DNA of 64,000 nt, from NCBI RefSeq assembly GCF_014195545.1, contig NZ_JACIBX010000015.1, forward strand, positions 1 to 64,000. The letters run 5' to 3'. Source of the stretch: Limimaricola variabilis. Lineage in GTDB: Bacteria; Pseudomonadota; Alphaproteobacteria; Rhodobacterales; Rhodobacteraceae. The position numbers and the translations under genes are program-made. Shown here piece by piece: positions 24,860 to 33,463 of the stretch. Within the stretch, counting starts at the first letter, position 1. The number at the start of each line of letters is the position of its first letter. A model generated the notes under the pieces. That model saw nothing but the letters and a program-made list of their open reading frames with translations. It ran no database searches and was not told the origin of the DNA.

Positions 24860-26302
24860 ATGAGCATTACCGGCGCCTTTCTCAACGCCCGCAGCGGTCT
24901 TGCCGCTGCCGAGGGCTGGGCCGACATCGCCGCCACCAACATCGCCAACGCCAACCGCACGGGCTATGCCAAGCGCAGCGCCCCGCTGACCCAGTTGCCC
25001 GGCGGCGGCGTGGCGATGACCGGCTTCCAGCGCGCCACCGACGCGGCGCTCGAGCAGGCGCATCGCAAGGAGGTCTCGCGCACCGCGACGCAGGAGGCCA
25101 GGGCCGGTGCGCTCGAGGTCCATGTCGCGGCTTTGGGCGAAATCGATTCCACCACCGGCCTTTCCGGGCGGGTCTCGACCTTCCGCACGACGCTCGACGC
25201 GCTGGCCACGACGCCATCCGAGCCAGCGTTGCAGGAGGCCGCGGTCCGCGCGGCCGAAGGTCTCGCCACCACCTTGCGCGACGCCAGCGGCACGCTGGCC
25301 CGGACCGAGGAGCGGGTGCGCAACGCGGTGGTCGCCGACGTCACCGAGATCAACGACCAGCTGGCGCGGATCGTGGCGCTGAACGAACGGATCGCCGGGC
25401 AGCAGCAGGGGACCGAGCGCCGGGTGATGTTCGAGGATCAGCTGTCGGAGAGCCTCGACAGCCTGTCGCAGTTGATCGACCTGCAGATGCAGACCGACGC
25501 CTCCGGGCGCATCTCGATCTACACCGCCGCCGGTGCGGCGCTGGTCGAGGACAACAAGCGGCACGAACTGAGCTTCGACACCAGCACCGGGCGGCTGACC
25601 GTCAACGATGTCGACATCACCCCTGGCGTCGCCGAGGCGCGCGGCTCGAGCGAGGGGGCGCTGGCCGGCAGGCTGGGCTTCTTGACCAATGACCTGCCGC
25701 GCCTAGAGCTGCAGCTCGACGAGATGGCACGCAGCCTGGTGCAGGAGTTCGAAAGGATCGACACGACCCGCGCGGCGGGCACGGCCGGTCTCTTCGTCGA
25801 CGGCACGGCGCCTGTGGACGGGAACGGTGTCCGGGCGGCTTTCGATCCCACCAAGAGCGAAGGTCTGGCCGGACGTATCGCGGTCAACACGGCGGTCCGT
25901 TCTGAGGCGGGCGGCGCGGCCTGGCGGATGCGGGACGGGATCGGCGCGGCGGTCCAAGGTCCGGCCTCGGACGGCAGCCGGGTCGCGGCCTTCGTCGATC
26001 TGCTCTCGACCGATGTCTCCTATGATCCCGCGGCCGGTCTGGGGGAGCGCCGGACGATCGGCGATTTCGCCGCTGGCCTCGTTTCGGCGCAGAAGCAGCT
26101 GCACAACGATGCACTAGCGAAGTCCGAAACCCTCGCTGCGGGTCGGGACTCGATCCAGACCTCGCGCCAGTCGGTGCAGGGGGTCAACGTCGATGACGAA
26201 TTACAGCAGCTGATGCTGATCGAGCAGAGCTACGCCGCCAACGCGACGGTGATGAAGACGCTCGGTGAGATGATGGACACGCTGCTGGCAGCGGTGCGGT
26301 AA
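24860..26302 (+). CDS. flgK: Hook-filament junction protein FlgK (HAP1)
   Basis: 480 aa. The N-terminal motif ATNIANANRTGYAKRSAPL and the C-terminal NVDDELQQLMLIEQSYAANATVMKTLGEMMDTLL are typical of FlgK. It forms the first junction zone between hook and filament. It lies 55 bases after flgE and 12 bases before flgL. Confidence 0.95.
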   Translation: MSITGAFLNARSGLAAAEGWADIAATNIANANRTGYAKRSAPLTQLPGGGVAMTGFQRATDAALEQAHRKEVSRTATQEARAGALEVHVAALGEIDSTTGLSGRVSTFRTTLDALATTPSEPALQEAAVRAAEGLATTLRDASGTLARTEERVRNAVVADVTEINDQLARIVALNERIAGQQQGTERRVMFEDQLSESLDSLSQLIDLQMQTDASGRISIYTAAGAALVEDNKRHELSFDTSTGRLTVNDVDITPGVAEARGSSEGALAGRLGFLTNDLPRLELQLDEMARSLVQEFERIDTTRAAGTAGLFVDGTAPVDGNGVRAAFDPTKSEGLAGRIAVNTAVRSEAGGAAWRMRDGIGAAVQGPASDGSRVAAFVDLLSTDVSYDPAAGLGERRTIGDFAAGLVSAQKQLHNDALAKSETLAAGRDSIQTSRQSVQGVNVDDELQQLMLIEQSYAANATVMKTLGEMMDTLLAAVR

Positions 26303-26314
26303 GGAGAGACCGGA

Positions 26315-27376
26315 ATGATCACCCTGATGCGCACCTATTCCACCCTGCAGGCCAGCGTCGACGGCCGTCGGCAGGTTGCCGATTTGAGTCGCCAGCTGAA
26401 CCAGGCCGGCGAGGAGGCGACCACCGGCTACAAATCGGACCGGTTCCGCGCGCTTGGCAGCCGGGCCGGCGAGGCGATGGCCACCCGCGCGCGGCTCGAT
26501 CGGCTCGAGAGCTTCGCCACGATCAACGCCACGCTCGATCGCCGCCTCGAGATGACCGGCTCCAGTCTCGGCGACATGCGCGCCAGCCTCCAGACGGTTC
26601 TCGATCTCGCCGTGCCAAGTACCGAAGGACATGCCTTCACTGGGGCCCAGCTCCAAGCTGCCGCGCGTGCCGCGCTCGACCAGGTAATCGGTCAGGTCAA
26701 CCGTAGCTACGAGGGAGTCTCGCTGTTCTCCGGAGTCGCCAACACAGTGCAGGCCATCCAGCCCTACGACACGGTCAACCCGGCCAGCGGTCTGTCGCCG
26801 CGTGGAATGGTCGAGACTGCTATCGGCGCCATGCCAGTTGACGCGGCGCAGGCCAATGCCAAGGCCGATGCGCTGGCCGCGATCTTTGATCCGGCCGCTG
26901 CCGGCGCCGCAACATATCGCGGGACGGTTTATAACGGCGCGGCCCGTGACGCTGCTGGCAAGGGCATGTCCGTACGGATCGACGAGGAAGAAGTGCTGGA
27001 TTACGGCGTCCAAGCCGATGATCCGGCCTTCTCCGAGATGCTGCGTGGCCTATCGATGCTGGCGTCGGTCGACATCAGCACGCTCGACAATCAGGCGGCC
27101 CGAGCTTGGACCTCGCGGGCCTTCGAGGCGCTCGAAAACGGACGGACGGGGCTGCTTTCGGCCGAGACTCGGATCGGCGCGCAGCGTCGCCAGCTCGAGG
27201 ACACGATGGAGTCGCAGGCCGCGCGGGTCACGCTCTACCGTCAGCAGATCGACAGCGTCGAGGGCGTCGATCCCTACGAGGCCGCGACCCGGCTGACCCA
27301 GCTGCAGACCCAGCTCGAGGCAAGCTACGCGATCACGGCGCGGCTGTCGAAGCTGTCCTTCCTGAACTACATGTAG
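26315..27376 (+). CDS. flgL: Hook-filament junction protein FlgL (HAP3)
   Basis: A 353-aa flagellin-like protein. It starts MITLMRTYSTLQASVDGRRQ and ends with the coiled-coil PYEAATRLTQLQTQLEASYAITARLSKLSFLNYM, as in FlgL. It is the last gene of flgE-flgK-flgL and is followed by a large A/T-rich hairpin. Confidence 0.93.
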   Translation: MITLMRTYSTLQASVDGRRQVADLSRQLNQAGEEATTGYKSDRFRALGSRAGEAMATRARLDRLESFATINATLDRRLEMTGSSLGDMRASLQTVLDLAVPSTEGHAFTGAQLQAAARAALDQVIGQVNRSYEGVSLFSGVANTVQAIQPYDTVNPASGLSPRGMVETAIGAMPVDAAQANAKADALAAIFDPAAAGAATYRGTVYNGAARDAAGKGMSVRIDEEEVLDYGVQADDPAFSEMLRGLSMLASVDISTLDNQAARAWTSRAFEALENGRTGLLSAETRIGAQRRQLEDTMESQAARVTLYRQQIDSVEGVDPYEAATRLTQLQTQLEASYAITARLSKLSFLNYM

Positions 27377-27386
27377 CACGAATAAG

Positions 27387-27430
27387 CCATGGATAGATTG
27401 CATAAATGCAACCTATCCATGGATTGTTTT
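27387..27430 (+). terminator. A/T-rich terminator-like palindrome after flgL
   Basis: CCATGGATAG (27387-27396) and CTATCCATGG (27413-27422) are perfect 10-bp arms. An A-C mismatch separates them from an inner TTGCAT/ATGCAA stem, and the run ATTGTTTT follows. It begins 10 bases after the flgL stop. The long stem plus T run fits an intrinsic terminator, but its low G+C and the ATGGATAG core, shared with other flagellar intergenic regions, make an operator role for flgI possible as well. Confidence 0.6.
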
Positions 27431-27498
27431 GACTGTTCTTGTGGCGTGTCGTAGGGCTCGGCTAGTCTCGAACCAGAACGCGTCATTCGGAGCAGCGC

Positions 27499-28608
27499 AT
27501 GCGGAACGGGCTGAAACGGGGGATCGGACTGGCGATGCTTCTGGCCGGGACCCTCGGAGCGGCGCCGCTTGCCGCGGAGGTCCGGATCAAGGACATCGCC
27601 CAGTTCGAGGGTGTCCGCGAGAACCAGCTCGTCGGTTACGGCCTCGTGGTCGGTCTGAACGGCACCGGGGATTCGCTGCGCAACTCGCCCTTCACCGAGC
27701 GCTCGATCGAGGGGATGCTTGAACGGCTCGGCGTCGGCAATCTGACCGACGAGCAGATGCGCACCCAGAACACCGCCGCCGTGATGGTCACTGCGATGCT
27801 GCCGCCCTTCGCCCGGCGCGGCTCGACCATCGACGTGGTGGTTTCCTCGCTAGGCGACGCCTCGTCCCTGCGGGGCGGTACCCTGATCGTGACGCCGCTG
27901 ACCGGCGCCGACGGCGAGGTCTATGCCGTGAGCCAAGGCCCGATCGCGGTGGCCGGCTATGCCGCGCAGGGTGCCAATGCCAGCATCGTCGAAGGCGTCC
28001 CCACTGTGGCCCGGATCGAGAACGGTGCGACGGTGGAAAATGAGATCGATTTCGACCTCTCCGCCATGAACTCCATCCGGATCGCGCTCCGGACCCCTGA
28101 CTTCACCACAGCCAAGCGGATCGAGCAGGCGATCAACGCGCATATGGGCGCGATCGCCAGAACGCTCGATTCGGGCACCGTCGAGGTGCGCTCGGCCGCA
28201 AAGGTCGACATCCCCGGCATGCTGGCCGAGATCGAGGGGCTGCGCGTGCAGCCCGACGCCATCGCCAAGGTGGTGATCGATGCCCGTTCCGGCACCATCG
28301 TGATCGGCTCCGAGGTGCGCATCGCCGAGGTCGCGGTGAGCCAAGGCGGCCTCACGGTGATCGTCAAGGAAGAGATCGAGGTCAGCCAGCCCGAGCCGAT
28401 CTCGATCGGCAACACCGTGATCGTGCCGCAGACCGAGGTGACGGTCGAGGAGCAGGAGGCGCAGTTCTCGATCCTCGAGGGCGATGTCAGCCTGCAGCGC
28501 CTCGTCGACGGGCTCAACGCCATCGGCGTCACCGCGAGCCAGACCATTTCGATCCTGCAGGCCATCAAGGCCGCGGGCGCGCTTCACGCCGATCTGGAGA
28601 TCATCTGA
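27499..28608 (+). CDS. flgI: Flagellar P-ring protein FlgI
   Basis: A 369-aa periplasmic ring protein. The signal peptide MRNGLKRGIGLAMLLAGTLG, then AAPLAA, is followed by the very conserved EVRIKDIAQFEGVRENQLVGYG and VGLNGTGDSLRNSPFTERS. It assembles around the rod in the peptidoglycan layer with FlgA's help. Its stop overlaps the start of flgJ (TGATG). Confidence 0.96.
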   Translation: MRNGLKRGIGLAMLLAGTLGAAPLAAEVRIKDIAQFEGVRENQLVGYGLVVGLNGTGDSLRNSPFTERSIEGMLERLGVGNLTDEQMRTQNTAAVMVTAMLPPFARRGSTIDVVVSSLGDASSLRGGTLIVTPLTGADGEVYAVSQGPIAVAGYAAQGANASIVEGVPTVARIENGATVENEIDFDLSAMNSIRIALRTPDFTTAKRIEQAINAHMGAIARTLDSGTVEVRSAAKVDIPGMLAEIEGLRVQPDAIAKVVIDARSGTIVIGSEVRIAEVAVSQGGLTVIVKEEIEVSQPEPISIGNTVIVPQTEVTVEEQEAQFSILEGDVSLQRLVDGLNAIGVTASQTISILQAIKAAGALHADLEII

Positions 28609-28907
28609 TGCAGATCACGCCCGGCGCGCCGTCGCCGGCCCTGCGCACCAAGCCGCGCGAGGCCGACCCGGAGACGATGGAAACCGCGAAGAAGTTCGAG
28701 GAGATGTTCCTCGCGCAGACCGTGGACGAGATGCTCAAGAGCGTGGATATCGGCACTTTCGGTGGCGGTCATGCCGAGGAAACCTGGCGCAGCTTTCTGG
28801 CGCGCGCCTTCGCCGAACAGATCGCAGATCAGGGAGGCACCGGAATCGCCCAGAGCGTGGCGCGCGCCATCGGCGCCTATGAGGGGCAGGGGGAGCAGGA
28901 CGCATGA
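28608..28907 (+). CDS. flgJ: Rod-binding protein, FlgJ N-terminal domain only
   Basis: A 99-aa protein corresponding to the rod-capping half of FlgJ: ETAKKFEEMFLAQTVDEMLKSV, then EETWRSFLARAFAEQIADQGG. The muramidase half of enterobacterial FlgJ is absent, as usual in alphaproteobacteria; the peptidoglycan hydrolase is probably the SltF-like protein at 43694. It is coupled to flgI and to the next gene (ATGA). Confidence 0.9.
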   Translation: MQITPGAPSPALRTKPREADPETMETAKKFEEMFLAQTVDEMLKSVDIGTFGGGHAEETWRSFLARAFAEQIADQGGTGIAQSVARAIGAYEGQGEQDA

Positions 28908-29311
28908 GCGACCACATCGATACGATCGACACCGACATCGCGGCGCTCTCGAAGCTGCTCGAGACCGAGATCGAGGAGATTCGCGGCGGTACGCTCGACC
29001 GTGTCGCCACGCGACTCGAGGAGAAGGCGGCCCTGGTGGCCCGGATCGAGGGGCAGGGGCCGGAGATCGCGGCGCGGCTCGAGGCAGAGGATTCGGATGC
29101 CGAGATGCTGCGCGACGCGCTCGACCGGCTGGCCGGTCTCGTCGCCCGCGATGCCGAGATCCTCGAGCGGATGCGCCTGATCACGGCCGAGGTTTTGCGC
29201 GATCTCGAGCGTCTGCGCGCCCGCCACGGGCTGGCCGGGCTCTATGGTGCAGACGGAAACCGTAGCGCCAAGGACACGCTTTCGCGCAGCCCCATGGATA
29301 AGTCGGTATAG
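28904..29311 (+). CDS. FlgN-like export chaperone
   Basis: A 135-aa acidic, all-helical protein (DIAALSKLLETEIEEIRGGTLDRVATRLEEKAALVARIEG) with the length and layout of FlgN. FlgN holds FlgK and FlgL in the cytoplasm before export. It overlaps the flgJ stop by four bases. FlgN sequences diverge strongly, so the call leans on size, helicity and the flgI-flgJ context. Confidence 0.65.
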   Translation: MSDHIDTIDTDIAALSKLLETEIEEIRGGTLDRVATRLEEKAALVARIEGQGPEIAARLEAEDSDAEMLRDALDRLAGLVARDAEILERMRLITAEVLRDLERLRARHGLAGLYGADGNRSAKDTLSRSPMDKSV

Positions 29312-29338
29312 CGTCACAAACGCGCCCCAATTCATGGG
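29291..29338. promoter_or_regulatory. Shared box pair upstream of fliC
   Basis: CCCATGGATAA (29291-29301), overlapping the end of the FlgN-like gene, and CAATTCATGGG (29328-29338) form an imperfect inverted arrangement about 80-130 bases before fliC. The second box is identical to one at 21604-21614. TTTAACGATATC follows at 29339-29350 and might contribute to the promoter. Confidence 0.4.
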
Positions 29339-29418
29339 TTTAACGATATCTACACCGCGGCGGGCATGCCGACTTCGTCAGAAAGACGATCGAACAGTTA
29401 GAATGCTGGAGAATACGA

Positions 29419-30498
29419 ATGTCTTCGATCCTTACCAACAACTCTGCGATGAACGCCCTGTCGACCCTGCGTGGTATCAACAAGGGCCTCAACCAAACCC
29501 AGGACCGCATCTCGTCGGGCCTGAAGATCCAGTCCGCCAAGGACAATGCCTCGTACTTCGCGATCTCGAAGACGATGGATTCTGACAGCGGCATGAACAA
29601 GGCGATCAACGAAAGCCTGACCCTGACCAAGAACGCCGTCTCTGCCGGCCGCGCAAGTGCCGAAGCAGTAATGGAGATGACCAAGGAGATCGGCACCAAG
29701 ATCGCCTTCGCCTCTGGCCAGATGGCGTCGGACCCGAACTACGATACTAAGAAAGTTCAAGGCGAGATCGATGAGATTGTCGCTCGGATCGGTACGACCA
29801 TCGAGCAGGCCACCTTCAATGGCATTAGCTTCGTTGACAGTGACGAGGACAAAGTCGACGGCACGGGGACGGCAAAGACGGTCAATATTGCAACAGGTAT
29901 TACTCGGGCGGGGACGAGTATCTCCACCACCTCCATGTCGGTCAGCAAGGTGGACCTCGGTTCCATTAAAGAAGCGCTGGGTCGTATCAAACTCGACCTG
30001 GAGACCGATGGAGCTGATAATACGCAGTACGACGCTCTTACCAAGCAAACACGGAATAACGACGACGAAATCGCCCAAATGGGCTCGGTGTTCATAAAAG
30101 GGCAAATGGCATTCGGGCAGGAAGAAGGCGACAAAGCCAACGCTGCCGACGCCACAATCAAGCCTACTGGTGACCTCGACGGAACTACTAATGCAGCGCT
30201 CCAAGCGGGTGCAGCCGACAAGATGGCCTTCTTCCTCGAGGTCGTCGACAAGGCCACCACCATGGCGATTGACGCGGCGACGTCGCTCGGCATTTCTGAG
30301 AAATCCATCGAGACGCAGCAGGATTTCCTGACCAAGCTGACCGATCGTCTTGATAGCGGCATCGGCTCGATGGTTGACGCCGACATGGAAGAAGAGGCTG
30401 CCCGTCTGCAGGCGCTGCAGGTGCAGCAGCAGCTCGCCTCGCAGTCGCTGTCGATCGCCAACCAGGCGCCTCAGCAGATCCTGAGTCTGTTCCGCTAA
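29419..30498 (+). CDS. fliC: Flagellin
   Basis: 359 aa. The N-terminal D0/D1 part (SSILTNNSAMNALSTLRGIN, then QDRISSGLKIQSAKDNASYFAIS) and the C-terminal part (ARLQALQVQQQLASQSLSIANQAPQQILSLFR) are typical of Rhodobacterales flagellin. The central region (about 140-230) is rich in Thr, Asp and Ala and has visibly lower G+C and looser codon choice than its flanks. The ATG at 29419 has GGAGA upstream. flaF and flbT follow. It is the only flagellin gene in the window. Confidence 0.97.
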   Translation: MSSILTNNSAMNALSTLRGINKGLNQTQDRISSGLKIQSAKDNASYFAISKTMDSDSGMNKAINESLTLTKNAVSAGRASAEAVMEMTKEIGTKIAFASGQMASDPNYDTKKVQGEIDEIVARIGTTIEQATFNGISFVDSDEDKVDGTGTAKTVNIATGITRAGTSISTTSMSVSKVDLGSIKEALGRIKLDLETDGADNTQYDALTKQTRNNDDEIAQMGSVFIKGQMAFGQEEGDKANAADATIKPTGDLDGTTNAALQAGAADKMAFFLEVVDKATTMAIDAATSLGISEKSIETQQDFLTKLTDRLDSGIGSMVDADMEEEAARLQALQVQQQLASQSLSIANQAPQQILSLFR

Positions 30499-30506
30499 TG
30501 CGCGAC

Positions 30507-30539
30507 GGCGGGGGCCGGCCGACATGGCCGGGCCCCGCC
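30507..30539 (+). terminator. Hairpin after fliC
   Basis: The 14-bp stem (30507-30520 with 30526-30539) has one mismatch and a 5-nt loop, GACAT. It starts eight bases after the fliC stop. The T run is poor, but the stem is strong enough to end or protect the flagellin transcript before flaF. Confidence 0.55.
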
Positions 30540-30678
30540 CCTTCGGATCCACGCGATCCGCCCCGGTTCATTCCATCATTCCGGAAGGCCAAACGCGCGC
30601 GCGCGATCCTGTAGTCCCGCGTGCCTCCATTCCAGTGCCCCGCGAGAAGAGCAAGGGCCCAGAGCGAGAGCAGAACGC

Positions 30679-31080
30679 ATGAGCATCGCCGCCTACAAAA
30701 CCACCATCCGCGAAAGCGAATCCCCCCGTCAGATCGAACGCCGCATCATCGCACGTATCACTGCTGGCCTGTCGCGCCATGCCGAGGCCTATGACGGCGC
30801 CGAGAGCGCCACGGCGCGCAGCATGATCATGGCCGAGGGGTTGATGTCGGATCTCCTTGACAACCAGAAGCTCTGGAACGAGCTGCGCTTCGACCTCGCC
30901 TCGCCTGAGAACGCTTTGCCCGCCGAGCTCCGGGCCGGGTTGATCTCGCTGGCATTCTGGGTCGACCGCCAGACCTCCACCGTACTCGGCGGAAGCGCCG
31001 GCGTCGGAGCGCTGGTTCGGATCAATTCCTCCGTCGCCGCCGGTCTTGCCGGCCAGGCACCCGAAGGCGCGGTGGCCTGA
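30679..31080 (+). CDS. flaF: Flagellar biosynthesis regulator FlaF
   Basis: A 133-aa alphaproteobacterial protein needed for flagellin synthesis and secretion; in Caulobacter it opposes FlbT. It starts SIAAYKTTIRESESPRQIERRII and contains LWNELRFDLASPENALPAELRAGLISLAFWV, the family core. It lies one base before flbT and 180 bases after fliC. Confidence 0.92.
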   Translation: MSIAAYKTTIRESESPRQIERRIIARITAGLSRHAEAYDGAESATARSMIMAEGLMSDLLDNQKLWNELRFDLASPENALPAELRAGLISLAFWVDRQTSTVLGGSAGVGALVRINSSVAAGLAGQAPEGAVA

Positions 31081-31081
31081 G

Positions 31082-31546
31082 ATGGCGCTCAAGCTCACCC
31101 TCAAGCCCGACGAGCGGATCGTGGTCAATGGCTGCATGATGCGGAATTCCGGGCGTCGTCACGTGTTGACCATCGAAAGCCACGCCGATGTGGTGCGTGG
31201 GCATGACCTGCTGGATGACAATGCGAAACCGACGCCGGTTACCAAGGCCTATTTCCTGATCCAGACCGCGCTCATCCAGCGCGCCCTGCGGGACGAGCTT
31301 CTGCCGCTGATCCAGAGCCAGCTCGCCGAGCTAGCGACGACTTTCGGTAATCCTAGTCTCGGCAATATCTTTGAAGCAGCGAGCTTCGTCAGTGCCGGTG
31401 ATTACTACAAGGCGATGCGCGCCCTGCGCCCGGTGATCGCGCACGAGGCGGAGACCCTTAGCCGGATCTCAGGCGTTACGCAGCCCGGCCTCGCGGCGTT
31501 CGGCGCTGGTCATGCGCCGGAGCGGCGGGCAGGGCAGGCGTCGTGA
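31082..31546 (+). CDS. flbT: Flagellin mRNA regulator FlbT
   Basis: A 154-aa post-transcriptional regulator that binds the 5' region of flagellin mRNA in Caulobacter and Brucella. Its start MALKLTLKPDERIVVNGCMM is diagnostic, and DDNAKPTPVTKAYFLIQTALI follows. I took ATG 31082, which gives the canonical N-terminus one base after the flaF stop. It overlaps the DUF1217 gene by four bases (GTGA). Confidence 0.93.
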   Translation: MALKLTLKPDERIVVNGCMMRNSGRRHVLTIESHADVVRGHDLLDDNAKPTPVTKAYFLIQTALIQRALRDELLPLIQSQLAELATTFGNPSLGNIFEAASFVSAGDYYKAMRALRPVIAHEAETLSRISGVTQPGLAAFGAGHAPERRAGQAS

Positions 31547-32364
31547 TCTCGCTTTCCGGCCTTAACGCCCGGATGGGGCTCAGCTTGGTGGACGCAACCC
31601 GCGACCGCCAGGAAGAGCTGATCCGCAACGCGCCGGAGCATAAGCGCGCGATTGCCGCCTTTGAGGAGCGTATCGGTAAAGTCGAAACGGTCGATCAGCT
31701 CCTTGAGGATCGCGAACTCTATGTCTTCGTCATGAAGGCATTCGACCTTGAGGATCAGATCTTTGGTAAGGCGCTGATCGGCAAGGTGCTGCGCAGCGAC
31801 ATCAGCGACAGCAGCTCTCTCGTCAACCGCCTGACCGACCCGCGCTTCCGCGAGTTGCACAAGGGCATGGGCTTCGTCGCCGATGGAAAGACCAACACCA
31901 AGACTTTCTCCGCGTCTTGGCGCGCGGAGATGGTCGACCGCTATGTCGGCCAGCGCTTCGAGAGCGCGCAGGCCGAGCAGAACGAGACTGTGGGCACCGT
32001 GCTCGAATTTCGCCGCAAGGCGGGGGACATCAAGAACTGGTTCGACGTGCTCAAGGATTCCGAGCTGTCGGAGTTCATGCGTACTGCGCTCGGCGTGCCG
32101 AGCCAGAGCGCCGGGCTCGACATCGACAAGCAGGTCGAGCTGTTCAAGGCCAAGTTCGACATCACCAAGCTCAAGGATCCCGCCGAACTCGAGAAGCTCG
32201 AGCGGCGCTACGTGGCGATCTCGGACGCCAAGGCAGGGGTGCAGTCCTCTGCCAACGCTGCGCTGACGCTGATGAACGCGGCCGTGAGCGCCGGGGCCGG
32301 GGGGCAGTTCACCCCGATCACCATCGACATCACGGCGATCACGGCGCTGCGCAAGGGCTACTGA
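31543..32364 (+). CDS. DUF1217 flagellar protein
   Basis: A 273-aa protein of the DUF1217 family, found in alphaproteobacterial flagellar clusters. It contains ALIGKVLRSDISDSSSLVNRLTDPRFRELHKGMGF and a C-terminal flagellin-like helix. The role is not established; family members sit beside flagellin genes, suggesting an exported or filament-associated protein. The start is GTG at 31543, overlapping the flbT stop. It converges with fliG, with only 10 bases between the stops and no terminator seen. Confidence 0.85.
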   Translation: MISLSGLNARMGLSLVDATRDRQEELIRNAPEHKRAIAAFEERIGKVETVDQLLEDRELYVFVMKAFDLEDQIFGKALIGKVLRSDISDSSSLVNRLTDPRFRELHKGMGFVADGKTNTKTFSASWRAEMVDRYVGQRFESAQAEQNETVGTVLEFRRKAGDIKNWFDVLKDSELSEFMRTALGVPSQSAGLDIDKQVELFKAKFDITKLKDPAELEKLERRYVAISDAKAGVQSSANAALTLMNAAVSAGAGGQFTPITIDITAITALRKGY

Positions 32365-32374
32365 GCCCGGCCCC

Positions 32375-33463
32375 TCATTCGAGGATATCCTCCTCCTCGT
32401 CGCCGGCGCTCGGCAGCTCGATCGAGCCTTCCTCGGCGAGCTGGCGGGTGTAGTCGACGATCATCGTCTGCGCCGCGCGCGCGTCGCGGCCCCGGACCGG
32501 GCCCATCGTGTTCATCTCGTCGAGCAGCATGTCGCGTGCCCGCGCGGTCAGCGCGTCGAGGAAATGCTCGCGCATCTCCTTGGAGGCGCCGCGCAGCGCG
32601 AGCGGCAGCGTGTTGCCTGTGAGACCGCGCATCACCCGCGCCAGGCTCTGGGCGTCGAGACGGATCAGGTCCTCGAAGGTGAACATCTTGGCCATGATGC
32701 CGTCGAGCGCGCCCGGCTTGCGGGCGTCGATCGCCTGGTGCAGCCCGTCGAACACGTCGCGGTCGAGCTTGTTGAACAGGTCGGCCATGCGCTGCTCCAT
32801 CTCGACAGCGCTGGACTGGCCACCGGCGGAAAGCATGTCGGCCTGTAGCGTCTCCTCGATCTGCGCCATCATCTTGGGCGGGACCGCTTCCATCCGGATC
32901 ATCCGCTCGACCACGTCGCGCATCATATCCTCGCCGAGGAGCGGAAGCACCTTGGCGGCGACCTCGGTGTCGACATTCGACAGGATCGCGGCGGCGGTCT
33001 GCTCGTGCTCGCCCTTGAGATAGGTGGCGATCACTGCCTCGTTCATTGCCGAGAACTTGGCCCAGAGGTCGCGTTCCTTCATCGGGCCGCGGATGTCGCG
33101 CAGGATCACTTCGACCTGCTCTTCGGGCAGGAAGGCGCGCAGCATCGCCTCGGCCGAGGCGAGCGAGCCGACCACGCCGCCGCCGGCATCGACGCCTTCG
33201 GAAAACTCGGCCAGAACCATCTCGACCAGCTCGGCCTGGACCACGCCAAGCCGCGCCACCGCACGGGTGATCTTGGCGATGTCCTCCGGCGAGAGCTTGC
33301 GCATCAGCTCGGAGCCGCGCTCCTCGCCCAGGCACAAGAACAGGATCGCAGCCTTCTCGGCGCCGCGCAGCCGGCGCAGCGGCGGGGTCGGGGGCTGGGC
33401 CGCGGCGCGCACCGGGCTCGGTTCGGAAGGGCGGGTGGCAGGGGTCATCGCATTCATCGTCAT
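32375..33463 (-). CDS. fliG: Flagellar motor switch protein FliG
   Basis: A 362-aa rotor protein. The N-terminal part (GAEKAAILFLCLGEERGSELMRKL) binds FliF, and the C-terminal torque helix MFTFEDLIRLDAQSLARVM is preserved, with the charged residues that meet MotA. The ATG at 33463 overlaps the fliP stop; a start at 33457 is also possible. It ends the fliF-H-N-P-G run. Confidence 0.96.
   Translation of the reverse strand: MTMNAMTPATRPSEPSPVRAAAQPPTPPLRRLRGAEKAAILFLCLGEERGSELMRKLSPEDIAKITRAVARLGVVQAELVEMVLAEFSEGVDAGGGVVGSLASAEAMLRAFLPEEQVEVILRDIRGPMKERDLWAKFSAMNEAVIATYLKGEHEQTAAAILSNVDTEVAAKVLPLLGEDMMRDVVERMIRMEAVPPKMMAQIEETLQADMLSAGGQSSAVEMEQRMADLFNKLDRDVFDGLHQAIDARKPGALDGIMAKMFTFEDLIRLDAQSLARVMRGLTGNTLPLALRGASKEMREHFLDALTARARDMLLDEMNTMGPVRGRDARAAQTMIVDYTRQLAEEGSIELPSAGDEEEDILE

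Noticed and set aside
29339-29375. FliA-type promoter (TAAA ... GCCGATAA) before fliC
   Set aside because: TTTAA at 29339 and GCCGACTT near 29370 are present, but the distance between them is far longer than the 14-16 bases such promoters need.
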